From Collinsella sp. (GTDB taxonomy: Bacteria; Actinomycetota; Coriobacteriia; Coriobacteriales; Coriobacteriaceae), in NCBI GenBank assembly GCA_019419525.1, contig DXZU01000001.1, positions 21,619-85,618 of the forward strand: a stretch of 64,000 bases of DNA, read 5' to 3'. This document shows positions 39,465 through 48,170 of this stretch, piece by piece (position 1 is the stretch's first letter; the number at the start of each line of letters is the position of its first letter). Both the position numbers and the translations under genes were made by a program. The notes under the pieces are model-generated. The model saw only the letters and a list, made by a program, of their open reading frames with translations, ran no database searches and was not told the origin of the DNA.

Positions 39465-42188
39465 ATGGCAGCAACGGATATCGAGCGCGGACTCTCGACC
39501 GCCGAGGTCGAGGAGCGCATCGCCGCCGGTAAAATCAACCGCAACATGGAGCTCAAGACCAAGTCGGTCAAAGAGCTCATCATCGAGAACCTCTGCACGC
39601 TGTTCAATTTGATCAACGTGATCTTGGCGTTCCTGGTCATTTTGACCGGTTCGTTTAAGAATCTGACGTTCCTGTTCGTGGTGTTCCTCAATACCGCTAT
39701 TGGCGTCATTCAGTCCATGCGTTCCAAGAAGATGGTCGATAAGCTCACACTGCTGACCTCCAAGAAGGCCATCGCGGTGCGCGACGGTGCCGAGGTGGAG
39801 CTCGACTTGGACCAGATCGTACTCGACGACATCATCCGCCTGGGGCGCGGCGATCAGATTCCCGCTGACGCCGTGGTGGTTTCGGGCGAGGCGCTCGTGA
39901 ACGAGAGCTTGCTGACGGGCGAGAGCGACCTAATTAAGAAACAGCCCGGTTCCGAGCTCATGAGCGGCAGCTTTATCGACTCGGGCCTGCTGCGCGCCCG
40001 CGTGATCCATGTCGGCGCCGACAACTACGTTGCCAAAATTAATAACGAGGCCAAGTACGTCAAAAGGGTCAATTCCGAGATCATGAACGCGCTTAACGCC
40101 ATCGTGCGCTTTGCGAGCATCATCATGATTCCGCTTGGCCTGGCTCTGTTCGCCTCGAGTGTAAGTGGGCTGTGGGATGCCGCGGGAACCCCGGGCGATA
40201 GCGCGCTTTCGTGGTGCTTCTCCGAGCTGTTGGCTGGTCATGTGCCTTCGTCGGCGCTGCTGTCCACGGTGGGCGCCCTGCTGGGCATGATCCCGCAAGG
40301 CCTGGTGCTGCTGACCTCGTCGGTGCTCGCCATCGCCACGGTGCGCCTGGCCCGCCGCAAGGTGCTGGCGCAGCAGCTCTACTGCATCGAGACGCTCGCG
40401 CGCGTCGACGTGCTGTGCCTGGACAAGACGGGCACCATCACGTCGGGTCGTATGGAGGTCGAGGGCACGTATCCGCTGCCTGTTGAGGGTGTTGGCTTTG
40501 GCGTGGACTCGGACGAGGCGGCTGTTCCCGTCGATACCACAGTGCTCGATTTTGCGCTGGCTAACGTGGCACGTGCGACTTCGGCCGATGCCAACGAGAC
40601 CTGCCAGGCGCTGCTCAACTATTACGCCGATCGCCCGGTCGAGGTGTCCGAGCCGCTGTCGGTCATTCCATTCTCGTCGTCTAAAAAATGGAGCGGCGCT
40701 TCTTTTGCGCAGGGCTCCTACGTAATGGGCGCCGCGCAATTTGTGCTCTCTGATCGTGCGTTTGCCCAGGTCGAGAACCGTGTCGCCGAGCTTGCCGATA
40801 CCTGCCGCGTGCTCGTGGTGGCGCGCGTGGACGGCTTTACGCCCGATGGGGATATGGTGGGCGAGGCCGAGCCCGTGGGATTTGTGACCATCCGCGACGA
40901 GATTCGTACCTCGGCGGCCGAGACCATCGGCTACTTTAACGAGCAGGGCGTGACCCTCAACGTGATCAGCGGCGATGACCCGCGTACGGTGTCGTCGATC
41001 GCGCGCGTGGTGGGCGTGCCGGGGGCGGACGCTTATGTGGACGCCACGACGCTCGATACGCCGGCCAAGCTCGATGCCGCAGTGGACCGCTACCATGTCT
41101 TTGGTCGTGTGACCCCGCAGCAGAAGCGCGAGCTCGTGCAGGCGCTCAAGCGCCGCGAGCACACCGTGGCCATGACGGGCGACGGCGTCAACGACGTGCT
41201 AGCGCTCAAGGAGGCCGACTGCTCCGTCGCCATGGCGGCCGGCTCCGATGCCGCGCGCAACGTGGCCGAGATCGTACTCGTCGACAACGACTTTGCCTCG
41301 ATGCCCGCCGTGGTGGCCGAGGGCCGTCGCTCCATCAACAACCTGCAGCGTTCGGCCTCGCTGTTCCTGACCAAGACGCTGTTCTCGATGGGCCTGGCGG
41401 CGCTGTGCATCGCACTGCCGCCGTACCCCTTCGAGCCCATCCAGATGACGCTCATCAACTTCTTCTGCATCGGCGCGCCGGGCTTTGTGTTGGGCCTGGA
41501 GCCCAACAATGCTCGCGTGAAGGGATCGTTCCTGACGAACGTACTCAAGCGTGCACTACCGGCGTCGATTGCGGTCATTTTGGCTGCGGCGCTCGATATC
41601 TTTGTGGCGCGCGTGTTTGGCTTTAGCCAGCTTACGCTGTCTACGATGTGCCTGCTTACGTCGTGCGCGGCGAGCGTCAGCCTGATCTGGCGCATCTCGC
41701 AGCCTCTCACGCCCTTACGTGTGGTGCTCTTTGTGTTTGTAGTCGCCGGCATCTTGGTGGGCGTTATCGGATTCCCGGAGCTGCTGTCTATTGCCAACCT
41801 GTCGATGGGCCAGATGGTTATCTTGGCTGTCATCGTGGTCTTTACCTGCTCGGTGTTCTTTAAGCTCGCCACGATGATGGATTCGCTCAAGCCGCGTCGT
41901 CGTCATGCTGCAACTGGTTTTGGCCGCGGTGTGCGCGTCCACCTGGGTCGCGGTGGCGGCAAGGTGAGCTCGACGGGTTCGACGGCCGAGCGTTTTTCCA
42001 AGCGCTTCGCCGCCGACATGGCGCAGCGCCGCGAAGATCGCACCGCTCGCGAGGCCGAGGCCCGCGCACTCGAGGGAGTGGCCCAGGCCCAGCCCAAGAA
42101 AAAGAAGAGTACCGGAGCCAAGCGCTCTCGCGTGACCAAGTCCGCCCAAGGCATCAAAGTTTCGATGCCAAGCAAAAAGAAGAAGTAA
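39465..42188 (+). CDS. P-type cation-transporting ATPase with basic C-terminal tail
   Basis: About 907 residues from the ATG at 39465 (GTG 39450 and ATG 39453 also in frame). LLTGESD is the actuator loop, CLDKTGTITSG holds the phosphorylated Asp (D320), and TGDGVNDVLALKEADCSVAM is the hinge. About 8-10 membrane segments are present, with no N-terminal heavy-metal-binding domain. The layout is like the CtpE/calcium-type branch. The last 95 or so residues after the final membrane segment are unusually basic (from KPRRRHAATG to the KKKK end, with Ala/Glu/Arg helices between) and not part of the family core. Transported ion not determined; Ca or Mg is the best guess. Confidence 0.85.
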   Translation: MAATDIERGLSTAEVEERIAAGKINRNMELKTKSVKELIIENLCTLFNLINVILAFLVILTGSFKNLTFLFVVFLNTAIGVIQSMRSKKMVDKLTLLTSKKAIAVRDGAEVELDLDQIVLDDIIRLGRGDQIPADAVVVSGEALVNESLLTGESDLIKKQPGSELMSGSFIDSGLLRARVIHVGADNYVAKINNEAKYVKRVNSEIMNALNAIVRFASIIMIPLGLALFASSVSGLWDAAGTPGDSALSWCFSELLAGHVPSSALLSTVGALLGMIPQGLVLLTSSVLAIATVRLARRKVLAQQLYCIETLARVDVLCLDKTGTITSGRMEVEGTYPLPVEGVGFGVDSDEAAVPVDTTVLDFALANVARATSADANETCQALLNYYADRPVEVSEPLSVIPFSSSKKWSGASFAQGSYVMGAAQFVLSDRAFAQVENRVAELADTCRVLVVARVDGFTPDGDMVGEAEPVGFVTIRDEIRTSAAETIGYFNEQGVTLNVISGDDPRTVSSIARVVGVPGADAYVDATTLDTPAKLDAAVDRYHVFGRVTPQQKRELVQALKRREHTVAMTGDGVNDVLALKEADCSVAMAAGSDAARNVAEIVLVDNDFASMPAVVAEGRRSINNLQRSASLFLTKTLFSMGLAALCIALPPYPFEPIQMTLINFFCIGAPGFVLGLEPNNARVKGSFLTNVLKRALPASIAVILAAALDIFVARVFGFSQLTLSTMCLLTSCAASVSLIWRISQPLTPLRVVLFVFVVAGILVGVIGFPELLSIANLSMGQMVILAVIVVFTCSVFFKLATMMDSLKPRRRHAATGFGRGVRVHLGRGGGKVSSTGSTAERFSKRFAADMAQRREDRTAREAEARALEGVAQAQPKKKKSTGAKRSRVTKSAQGIKVSMPSKKKK

Positions 42189-42291
42189 CTACGCGCCCTG
42201 GCGATGTTGAATTGGTGCCTTGCTCCTGTGGGGCCGTGGCGATGTTATGCTCTAACCTCGATTGTTTGAATTGCTTCGAAAAGAGGATGCC

Positions 42292-43434
42292 GTGATCTGC
42301 CCGCATTGCCTTAAGACTATCGAGGACGGCGCCTCGTTCTGCCCCTACTGTAACGCCTATGTGGGTCCGGGCGATGGTCCCGAGCACACCGAGTTCGTGT
42401 TCTGTGAGGGCTGCGGTGCCCGTCTTTCTCCGCATGATCGTACGTGCCCCAAATGCGGACGCCCCGCTCCGGGTATCCTCTCCGAGGACGCTGCCGCATC
42501 CGATCTGGCTGCGGGTCGCACGGCGGGCTTTCCGCGCCTAACGCAAGAGCAGATCGATACCGAGGTGCCGCATGCGCCCGCCTCGGCAGCCGCGGTTCTT
42601 TCGGACGCCGCCGACCCCAACGAGACCTGCGTGTTGCCGGCTTTCGATAAGGATTTCGGTATCCCCAAGGTCGATATTCCCACGCCCGTTTCCCTGCATG
42701 ACGATGCTCAAAAACCCAAGCGCAAGGTGCATCCCGACGAGGACGCCTATCACAAGCACAAGCGTCATATCCCCAAGCCGCTCATTATCATCGCGGTCCT
42801 TGCCTTTGTGTGCGGTGGTGCCTATTGGTTCGTGACGACCGATCCCATGGGTGTTATGCCCGGCTTCTATGACCAGTTTGGTCAGGCCGCGCAGACGACC
42901 TTCCCTACGCGCCAAAAGGGTGAGGCGACTGAGGACGATACCAAGCAGGACGATTCTGCCGAGGTGGTCCAGGAAGAAACCGTGCTCACCGATGATCAGC
43001 TCTATACCAGGCTCGACGGTCTGTATCAGACCATCGTGTCCTACGGTGACGAGGAGCAGATCGGCGAGGTCATCGATTCTTTTAACAACGGCTATCTTCG
43101 AACGCCGCTGTCCACCCGTCAGGAGCTGTCGCAGAGTGCCTACGCCCTGCGCGACCAGATCAAAAAGACGCAAGATGAGCTCAACAACCTTAAGTATCAG
43201 GACGATACGGTCTATGCGGACGACATCGCCCACTTAAAGCAGCTTGCCGAGTGGATGTACGAGCGCGTCGACGTGATTTGCCAGAGCTGGGACATCTCGC
43301 TGGCCATTCCCGATGGCGAGTCGATGAGTTCCCACCAAAGCGAGATCCTGGCGCCCATCGCGCAGAGTGGCAACAGCGCGCTGAACCAGTACGACGCCAA
43401 TGTGGGTTCCTGGAAGCCGCAGCAGCGTTCCTAA
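42292..43434 (+). CDS. Membrane protein with two N-terminal zinc ribbons
   Basis: 380 residues from the GTG at 42292 (AGAGG upstream). Four CxxC knuckles form two zinc ribbons in the first 60 residues (CPHC/CPYC and CEGC/CPKC). A variable linker follows, then one membrane segment at about 163-183 (PLIIIAVLAFVCGGAYWFV), and a mainly helical, acidic outer part of about 195 residues. The plan recalls DZANK/zinc-ribbon membrane proteins of unknown role. It stands alone between the ATPase and the cyclophilin genes. Confidence 0.7.
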   Translation: MICPHCLKTIEDGASFCPYCNAYVGPGDGPEHTEFVFCEGCGARLSPHDRTCPKCGRPAPGILSEDAAASDLAAGRTAGFPRLTQEQIDTEVPHAPASAAAVLSDAADPNETCVLPAFDKDFGIPKVDIPTPVSLHDDAQKPKRKVHPDEDAYHKHKRHIPKPLIIIAVLAFVCGGAYWFVTTDPMGVMPGFYDQFGQAAQTTFPTRQKGEATEDDTKQDDSAEVVQEETVLTDDQLYTRLDGLYQTIVSYGDEEQIGEVIDSFNNGYLRTPLSTRQELSQSAYALRDQIKKTQDELNNLKYQDDTVYADDIAHLKQLAEWMYERVDVICQSWDISLAIPDGESMSSHQSEILAPIAQSGNSALNQYDANVGSWKPQQRS

Positions 43435-43472
43435 AATTAGTTCGCCATAGTCGGCATAACCTACGTGCGCAA

Positions 43473-43502
43473 TTGATGTAAGCGTATGCTTATTGCTACA
43501 AT
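43473..43502 (+). promoter_or_regulatory. Promoter of the cyclophilin gene
   Basis: TTGATG (43473-43478), 18-nt spacer, TACAAT (43497-43502), 39 bp before the start at 43542. AGGAAGG is the ribosome-binding site. Confidence 0.65.
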
Positions 43503-43541
43503 TCGTACAAATATGCTTTAAACGCACGAGGAAGGAACCAC

Positions 43542-44084
43542 ATGTTTGGTTTTAAGAAAGAGCTCTACACGCCCGAGTATCAGCTTGCCGGCGACGAGTG
43601 CGCCGTTATCGAGACGTCGAAGGGTACCATCAAGGTCAAGTTTGACGGCGAGGGCGCTCCCATTCATGTCGCGAACTTCTGCGAGCTTTCCACGATGGGC
43701 TTCTATGATGGCCTTAAGTTCCATCGCTATGTGCCCGGTTTTGTCATCCAGGGCGGCGACCCCAATACCCGCGATATGTCCGGCGCCGACGTCGCCGCTG
43801 GTCTTGAGGGCCCCGACGGCATGCCCGGTACCGGTGGCCCCGGCTACTGCATCAAGGGCGAGTTTGCCACCAATCCGCGCAACAGCCATGTCGATGGTGC
43901 CCTTGCCATGGCACGCTCCATGGACCCCGATTCCGCGGGTTCGCAGTTCTACTTCTGCCTGGGCGCCCAGCATAACCTCGATTCCGGTTACACCGTCTTT
44001 GGTACCACGGTCGAGGGTCTCGATGTGATTTCGCAGCTGCGTGCCGGCGACGAGATCGTCCATGTCGAGATCGTTCACGAGTAA
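43542..44084 (+). CDS. Cyclophilin-type peptidyl-prolyl cis-trans isomerase
   Basis: 180 residues, no signal peptide, so cytoplasmic. GFYDGLKFHRYVPGFVIQGGDP carries the catalytic Arg, and SAGSQFYFCLGAQHNLDSGYTVFG is the conserved core (SQFFI/HLDG..TVFG in most homologues). It speeds rotation of proline peptide bonds in folding. It is followed 11 bp later by the TPR gene and is probably cotranscribed with it. Confidence 0.92.
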   Translation: MFGFKKELYTPEYQLAGDECAVIETSKGTIKVKFDGEGAPIHVANFCELSTMGFYDGLKFHRYVPGFVIQGGDPNTRDMSGADVAAGLEGPDGMPGTGGPGYCIKGEFATNPRNSHVDGALAMARSMDPDSAGSQFYFCLGAQHNLDSGYTVFGTTVEGLDVISQLRAGDEIVHVEIVHE

Positions 44085-44095
44085 AGGGGACTTCC

Positions 44096-45400
44096 TTGAA
44101 TAGCCAGCTGATCCAACAGGGCCGCGCCGCTTACCGCGCGGGTGATTTTTCCGCTGCAGCCCAGATGCTTGGGGCGGCAAAGACTCCCGATGAGATTATG
44201 GGCGAGGCCGATCACCTTCGTGGCAACGCCTTGATGCACCTGGGCATGTATGCCGAGGCCGCCGAGGCTTATGCTGCCGCCCTCAACGACGGCACCTACG
44301 GCAAGCGCGGCGCGCTGCTCACCAACCGCGGCAAGGCGCTCGCCGCCGTGGGCGACTACACGACGGCCGCCCAGGCGTTCTCTGCTGCTACGCAGGATGC
44401 TTCCTATGCCACGCCGTTCAAGGCCTATCTGGGCCTGGGCAATGCGCTGTTCCAGTCGGGCGATTATGCCAACGCGGGTACTGCCTTCCGTCAGGCTGCC
44501 ATCGACGGCGCCAATCCGGCTCCTGCCGCCGCACTGGGCGAGCTTGGTCGTTGCTTCATTAAGCTCGGCCGTCCGGCGGATGCCGTGGAGACCTACCGCA
44601 CGGCTATCGACTTTGCCGGTCCGCGCGATGACACGCGTGCGCTTAACGCCGGCATGGGCCAGGCGCTCTCTGCCGCCGGTCGTCCCTCTGACGCGCTCGA
44701 TGCCTTTAACGCCGCCACCGCCGACGGTATCTACCAGCTCACGCCCGAGCAGGCCGACGAGCTTGCCCGCGTGCACGATTCCCTCGCTGCTCTTTCGGCC
44801 CAGACGGCCATGGCCACGGCGCCGGCTCCCGCGATGGATGCTCCCGCCGTCGACCCGCTCGATCCCACGGGCGCGACCGGTCAGTTTATGCCCGATCCCT
44901 CGGACACCGGCTTCTTTACGCTGTCCGAGTCCGAGATGGTCCAGCAGGACCGTCAGGATCGTAAGCAGGCCAAGGTCCGTCGTCGCCATCGCCACACGGG
45001 TCTCAAAGTCTTCATCGTGCTGCTTCTGCTCATTTTGATCGCCGCGGGCGGTCTGGGCTTCGCCTACACGCGCGGCTTTGGCTTCCCCTCGCAGGAGTCG
45101 GTTATCACCGATCTGTTCCAGGCTGCCGGCGACGGTGACACCGCAAAGGCCGAGTCTTGCCTGGCCTCGAGCCTGTCCGAGGACGCCAAATCGATGATCA
45201 TCTCCTCGATTCCGCAGGGCGCCACCGTGTCCGTCGAGGGCATGGATCAGTCCATGACCGAGACGACCGCCAAGGTTAAGGCATCGCTGTCCAAGGGCGG
45301 CGAGCAGGAGTACACCGTCAAATTCGTGCGCTCTGACAACCATATCGGCTGGGCCGTTTCCTCGCTCGATATGGATTTCTCGGCTGCTGACAACCAGTAG
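44096..45400 (+). CDS. Tetratricopeptide-repeat membrane protein
   Basis: 434 residues from a TTG preceded by AAGGGGA. The first 230 residues are TPR-like helices rich in Ala (AAYRAGDFSAAAQMLGAA, FQSGDYANAGTAFRQAA, LGRPADAVETYRTAI). After a basic linker (RKQAKVRRRHRHTG) comes one membrane segment near 304-325. An outer C-terminal domain of about 105 residues follows (FQAAGDGDTAKAESCLASSL ...), similar in style to DUF4878-like folds. Partner binding is implied; function unknown. Confidence 0.75.
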   Translation: MNSQLIQQGRAAYRAGDFSAAAQMLGAAKTPDEIMGEADHLRGNALMHLGMYAEAAEAYAAALNDGTYGKRGALLTNRGKALAAVGDYTTAAQAFSAATQDASYATPFKAYLGLGNALFQSGDYANAGTAFRQAAIDGANPAPAAALGELGRCFIKLGRPADAVETYRTAIDFAGPRDDTRALNAGMGQALSAAGRPSDALDAFNAATADGIYQLTPEQADELARVHDSLAALSAQTAMATAPAPAMDAPAVDPLDPTGATGQFMPDPSDTGFFTLSESEMVQQDRQDRKQAKVRRRHRHTGLKVFIVLLLLILIAAGGLGFAYTRGFGFPSQESVITDLFQAAGDGDTAKAESCLASSLSEDAKSMIISSIPQGATVSVEGMDQSMTETTAKVKASLSKGGEQEYTVKFVRSDNHIGWAVSSLDMDFSAADNQ

Positions 45401-45422
45401 TGACCTTATGGGATTTAGCTTT

Positions 45423-45455
45423 GCCCGGCGCTTCACCGCAAGTGAGGTGCCGGGC
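45423..45455 (+). terminator. Stem-loop between the TPR gene and mreB
   Basis: 14-bp stem with two wobbles (45423-45436 with 45442-45455) and a 5-nt loop. Only TT follows, so termination strength is uncertain, but the place fits the end of the TPR transcript. Confidence 0.5.
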
Positions 45456-45515
45456 TTGCGCTAGTATCATGAACTAGTAGTTTTCCAGCAATCATCCAAC
45501 ACATCAGGAGTTGCG

Positions 45516-46559
45516 TTGTTTTCTTTGATGGATATGTTCTTCGGTAGCTATGCGGGCGATCTCGCCATCGACCTCGGCACCGCAAATACGCTTGTCTCCG
45601 TGCGCGGCAAGGGCATCGTCATCCGCGAGCCCTCTGTTGTCGCCATCGACAAGAACGACGAGCGCATCCTGGCGGTCGGTATCGAGGCAAAGCGCATGCT
45701 CGGCCGTACGCCCGGCAACATCGTGGCCGTTCGTCCCCTGAAGGACGGCGTCATCGCCGACTTCGATGTTACCGAGGCCATGCTTCGCTACTTTATCGAC
45801 AAGGCTTCCGAGAAGCGCTATCCGTGGACCCCGCGTCCGCGCGTTGTCGTCTGCGTTCCCTCCGGCGTCACGTCGGTCGAGAAGCGTGCCGTATTTGAGG
45901 CCACGATCCAGGCCGGCGCTCGCCAGGCCTACCTGATCGAGGAGCCCATGGCCGCCGCTATCGGCGCCGACCTGCCCGTCGAGGAGCCCACCGGCTCCAT
46001 GGTCATCGACATCGGTGGCGGTACCACCGAGGTTGCCGTTATCGCTATGGGCGGCATCGTCGTCTCGCAGTCCATCCGTATTGCCGGCGACGAGTTCGAT
46101 CAGGCCATCCTCACGCACGTTCGTGATGCCTACAACCTGGCCATCGGCGAGCGTACGGCAGAGGACATCAAGATCAAGGTCGGCTCCGCCGTGCCGCTCA
46201 AGGACGAGCTCGATGTCGAGGTCAACGGCCGCGACGTGATCACTGGTCTGCCCAAGACCGTGCGCATCGAGAGCGAGGAGATTCGTCGCGCACTCAACAA
46301 GCCACTCGACGAGATGGCCAAGGCCGTCAAGGACGCACTCGACGCTACGCCGCCCGATCTTGCCTCGGACCTTATGTACTACGGCATTTTGCTGACTGGT
46401 GGCGGCGCGCTGCTGCGCGGTCTCGACGTGCGCCTGCGCGATGAGACCGGTGTTTCGGTCAACGTCAGTCCTACGGCGCTCGATAACGTCGTTAACGGCT
46501 GCGCCCGCGTGCTCGAGGCCAATGCGTTTGATGGCGGCTTCGTCCAGACCAATGCTTAA
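45516..46559 (+). CDS. mreB: Rod shape-determining protein MreB
   Basis: 347 residues with a TTG start after AGGAG. AIDLGTANTLV is the phosphate-1 motif of the actin fold; IDIGGGTTEVAVI is phosphate-2; ILLTGGGALLRGLD is the adenosine site. The hydrophobic N-terminal stretch MFSLMDMFFG may bind the membrane. It polymerises and guides lateral wall synthesis with MreC, MreD, PBP2 and RodA, all encoded directly downstream. Confidence 0.97.
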   Translation: MFSLMDMFFGSYAGDLAIDLGTANTLVSVRGKGIVIREPSVVAIDKNDERILAVGIEAKRMLGRTPGNIVAVRPLKDGVIADFDVTEAMLRYFIDKASEKRYPWTPRPRVVVCVPSGVTSVEKRAVFEATIQAGARQAYLIEEPMAAAIGADLPVEEPTGSMVIDIGGGTTEVAVIAMGGIVVSQSIRIAGDEFDQAILTHVRDAYNLAIGERTAEDIKIKVGSAVPLKDELDVEVNGRDVITGLPKTVRIESEEIRRALNKPLDEMAKAVKDALDATPPDLASDLMYYGILLTGGGALLRGLDVRLRDETGVSVNVSPTALDNVVNGCARVLEANAFDGGFVQTNA

Positions 46560-46580
46560 TTTCCAAAAGGTGGATTCCAT

Positions 46581-47579
46581 TTGGCACGATCTTCGGGTTT
46601 CTCCACAAATCTGAATACCAAGCGACAATCAACGGGTATGCGCCCGTTGATTGTTTTCAGCCTGATTTCGGTGTTGCTGCTCACGTTTTACATCCGCGAG
46701 GGCGAGGCGGGACCGATTCATGCCGTGCGTTCGGGCGTAACGACGATTACCTCGCCGGTGCGCTTTGTGGGTTCGGCTGTGGCGGCTCCCTTCAATGCGA
46801 TCGGCAACGTGTTCTCTAACCTTACGGCGTCGCAGGACACGCTCGACGAGCTTAAGAAGCAAAACGAGGAACTGACCTCTAAGGTTGCCGAGCTCTCCGA
46901 GTCTCAAAAGACCGCCGAGCGTCTGGAGGGGCTGGTCGGCCTGCAGTCGACCTATAACCTCAAATCGACCGCTGCTCGTATCGTTGGTGCTTCCGGCGAT
47001 GCCTGGACCTCGACCGTTACCATCGACAAGGGCTCTGCCGACGGCCTTACCATCAACATGCCCGTGACGAGTTCTGCCGGTGTTATCGGCCAGATCATCG
47101 AAGTCTCGGCCAAGACGTCCACCGTGCGCCTGATTGGCGACGAGAACTCGGGTGTGTCCGCCATGGTACAGGACACGCGCGCCCAGGGCATGCTGCAGGG
47201 TCAGGCTGACGGCACGCTGCGTCTTGAGTACGTGAGCGTCGACTCCGACGTTAAGGTTGGCGACATCATCGTGACCTCGGGCATCGGCGGTGTGTTCCCC
47301 AAGGGTCTACCGCTCGGCACCGTCTCGTCGGTTGAGAAATCGGCAAACGACGTGTACTACACCATTGTGGTGCGCGCTCAGACCACGGCCGAGAACAACG
47401 AGGAAGTGCTGGTCATTACCTCGCTGACCGATGAACAGTCGGCCTCGGATGAGGACGTGAGCACGGCCAACAGCACGCCGCAGGGAACGTCGCGCGATGC
47501 TGCAACCAAGACGAAGGACGAGAGCTCGGATGACAGTTCCGACACGTCCGAGACGACCGATTCTGGCTCGAACGAATAG
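46581..47579 (+). CDS. mreC: Rod shape-determining protein MreC
   Basis: 332 residues, TTG start after AAGGTGG. One N-terminal membrane segment (about 15-33) is followed by a coiled coil (ASQDTLDELKKQNEELTSKV ...) and two beta-barrel halves (GSADGLTINMPVTSSAGVIG, LRLEYVSVDSDVKVGDIIVT). A Ser/Thr/Asp-rich tail of about 45 residues at the C-terminus is an addition. It links the MreB filament to the periplasmic-side synthases. Confidence 0.95.
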   Translation: MARSSGFSTNLNTKRQSTGMRPLIVFSLISVLLLTFYIREGEAGPIHAVRSGVTTITSPVRFVGSAVAAPFNAIGNVFSNLTASQDTLDELKKQNEELTSKVAELSESQKTAERLEGLVGLQSTYNLKSTAARIVGASGDAWTSTVTIDKGSADGLTINMPVTSSAGVIGQIIEVSAKTSTVRLIGDENSGVSAMVQDTRAQGMLQGQADGTLRLEYVSVDSDVKVGDIIVTSGIGGVFPKGLPLGTVSSVEKSANDVYYTIVVRAQTTAENNEEVLVITSLTDEQSASDEDVSTANSTPQGTSRDAATKTKDESSDDSSDTSETTDSGSNE

Positions 47580-47584
47580 GGGGC

Positions 47585-48157
47585 ATGTCCATGGATCTAC
47601 ACGAGCAGGGGATGAGCTCCCGCACGTTTGTGATCGCCGCCATCGTGTGCGTGCTGCTGCAGGCAGGCCTGGCACCGCAGATCTCCATTGCGGGTGGTCG
47701 CGTCAACTTCATGATTATCTTGGTGTGCCTGAGTGTGTTCTCGGGCGACCCGACCCGTGCCGTCGTGTGCGGTTTTTGCAGCGGCTTGTTTTATGACCTG
47801 TCCGCTGCCGTGCCGGTGGGCGTGATGTCGCTGTTGCTGACAGTGGGTAGCTTTGCCCTGGCACACAGTGCCGCCGGTCAGATGGGTGGCGCCCCGAGCG
47901 CTCGCGGCATCACGGTGGGCGCCTTCGCGCTTGCCATTAACGTGATCTATAGCATTATCCTGCTGTTTATGGGTCTGGAGTCGAGTTTTGTCGTGGCGAT
48001 CTTTGGACACGCCCTGCCGTCCTCGATTCTGACCGGCCTGGTCGCCGTTCCGTTTTTGATGTCCGGCGTCGCACCGCAGTCTGGCTATGGGTTCTCCGCG
48101 CGCGGTGGGCATCAGACGGGTATGCGCTTTAAGCCCAAGACCCGAAAGCTCAAATAG
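47585..48157 (+). CDS. mreD: Rod shape-determining protein MreD
   Basis: 190 residues with about five or six hydrophobic segments; FCSGLFYDLSAAVPVGVMSL is the conserved MreD region. The basic tail (FKPKTRKLK) is cytoplasmic. Start ATG 47585, 5 bp after mreC. Confidence 0.9.
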   Translation: MSMDLHEQGMSSRTFVIAAIVCVLLQAGLAPQISIAGGRVNFMIILVCLSVFSGDPTRAVVCGFCSGLFYDLSAAVPVGVMSLLLTVGSFALAHSAAGQMGGAPSARGITVGAFALAINVIYSIILLFMGLESSFVVAIFGHALPSSILTGLVAVPFLMSGVAPQSGYGFSARGGHQTGMRFKPKTRKLK

Positions 48158-48170
48158 GGGAGGCCTGTAG

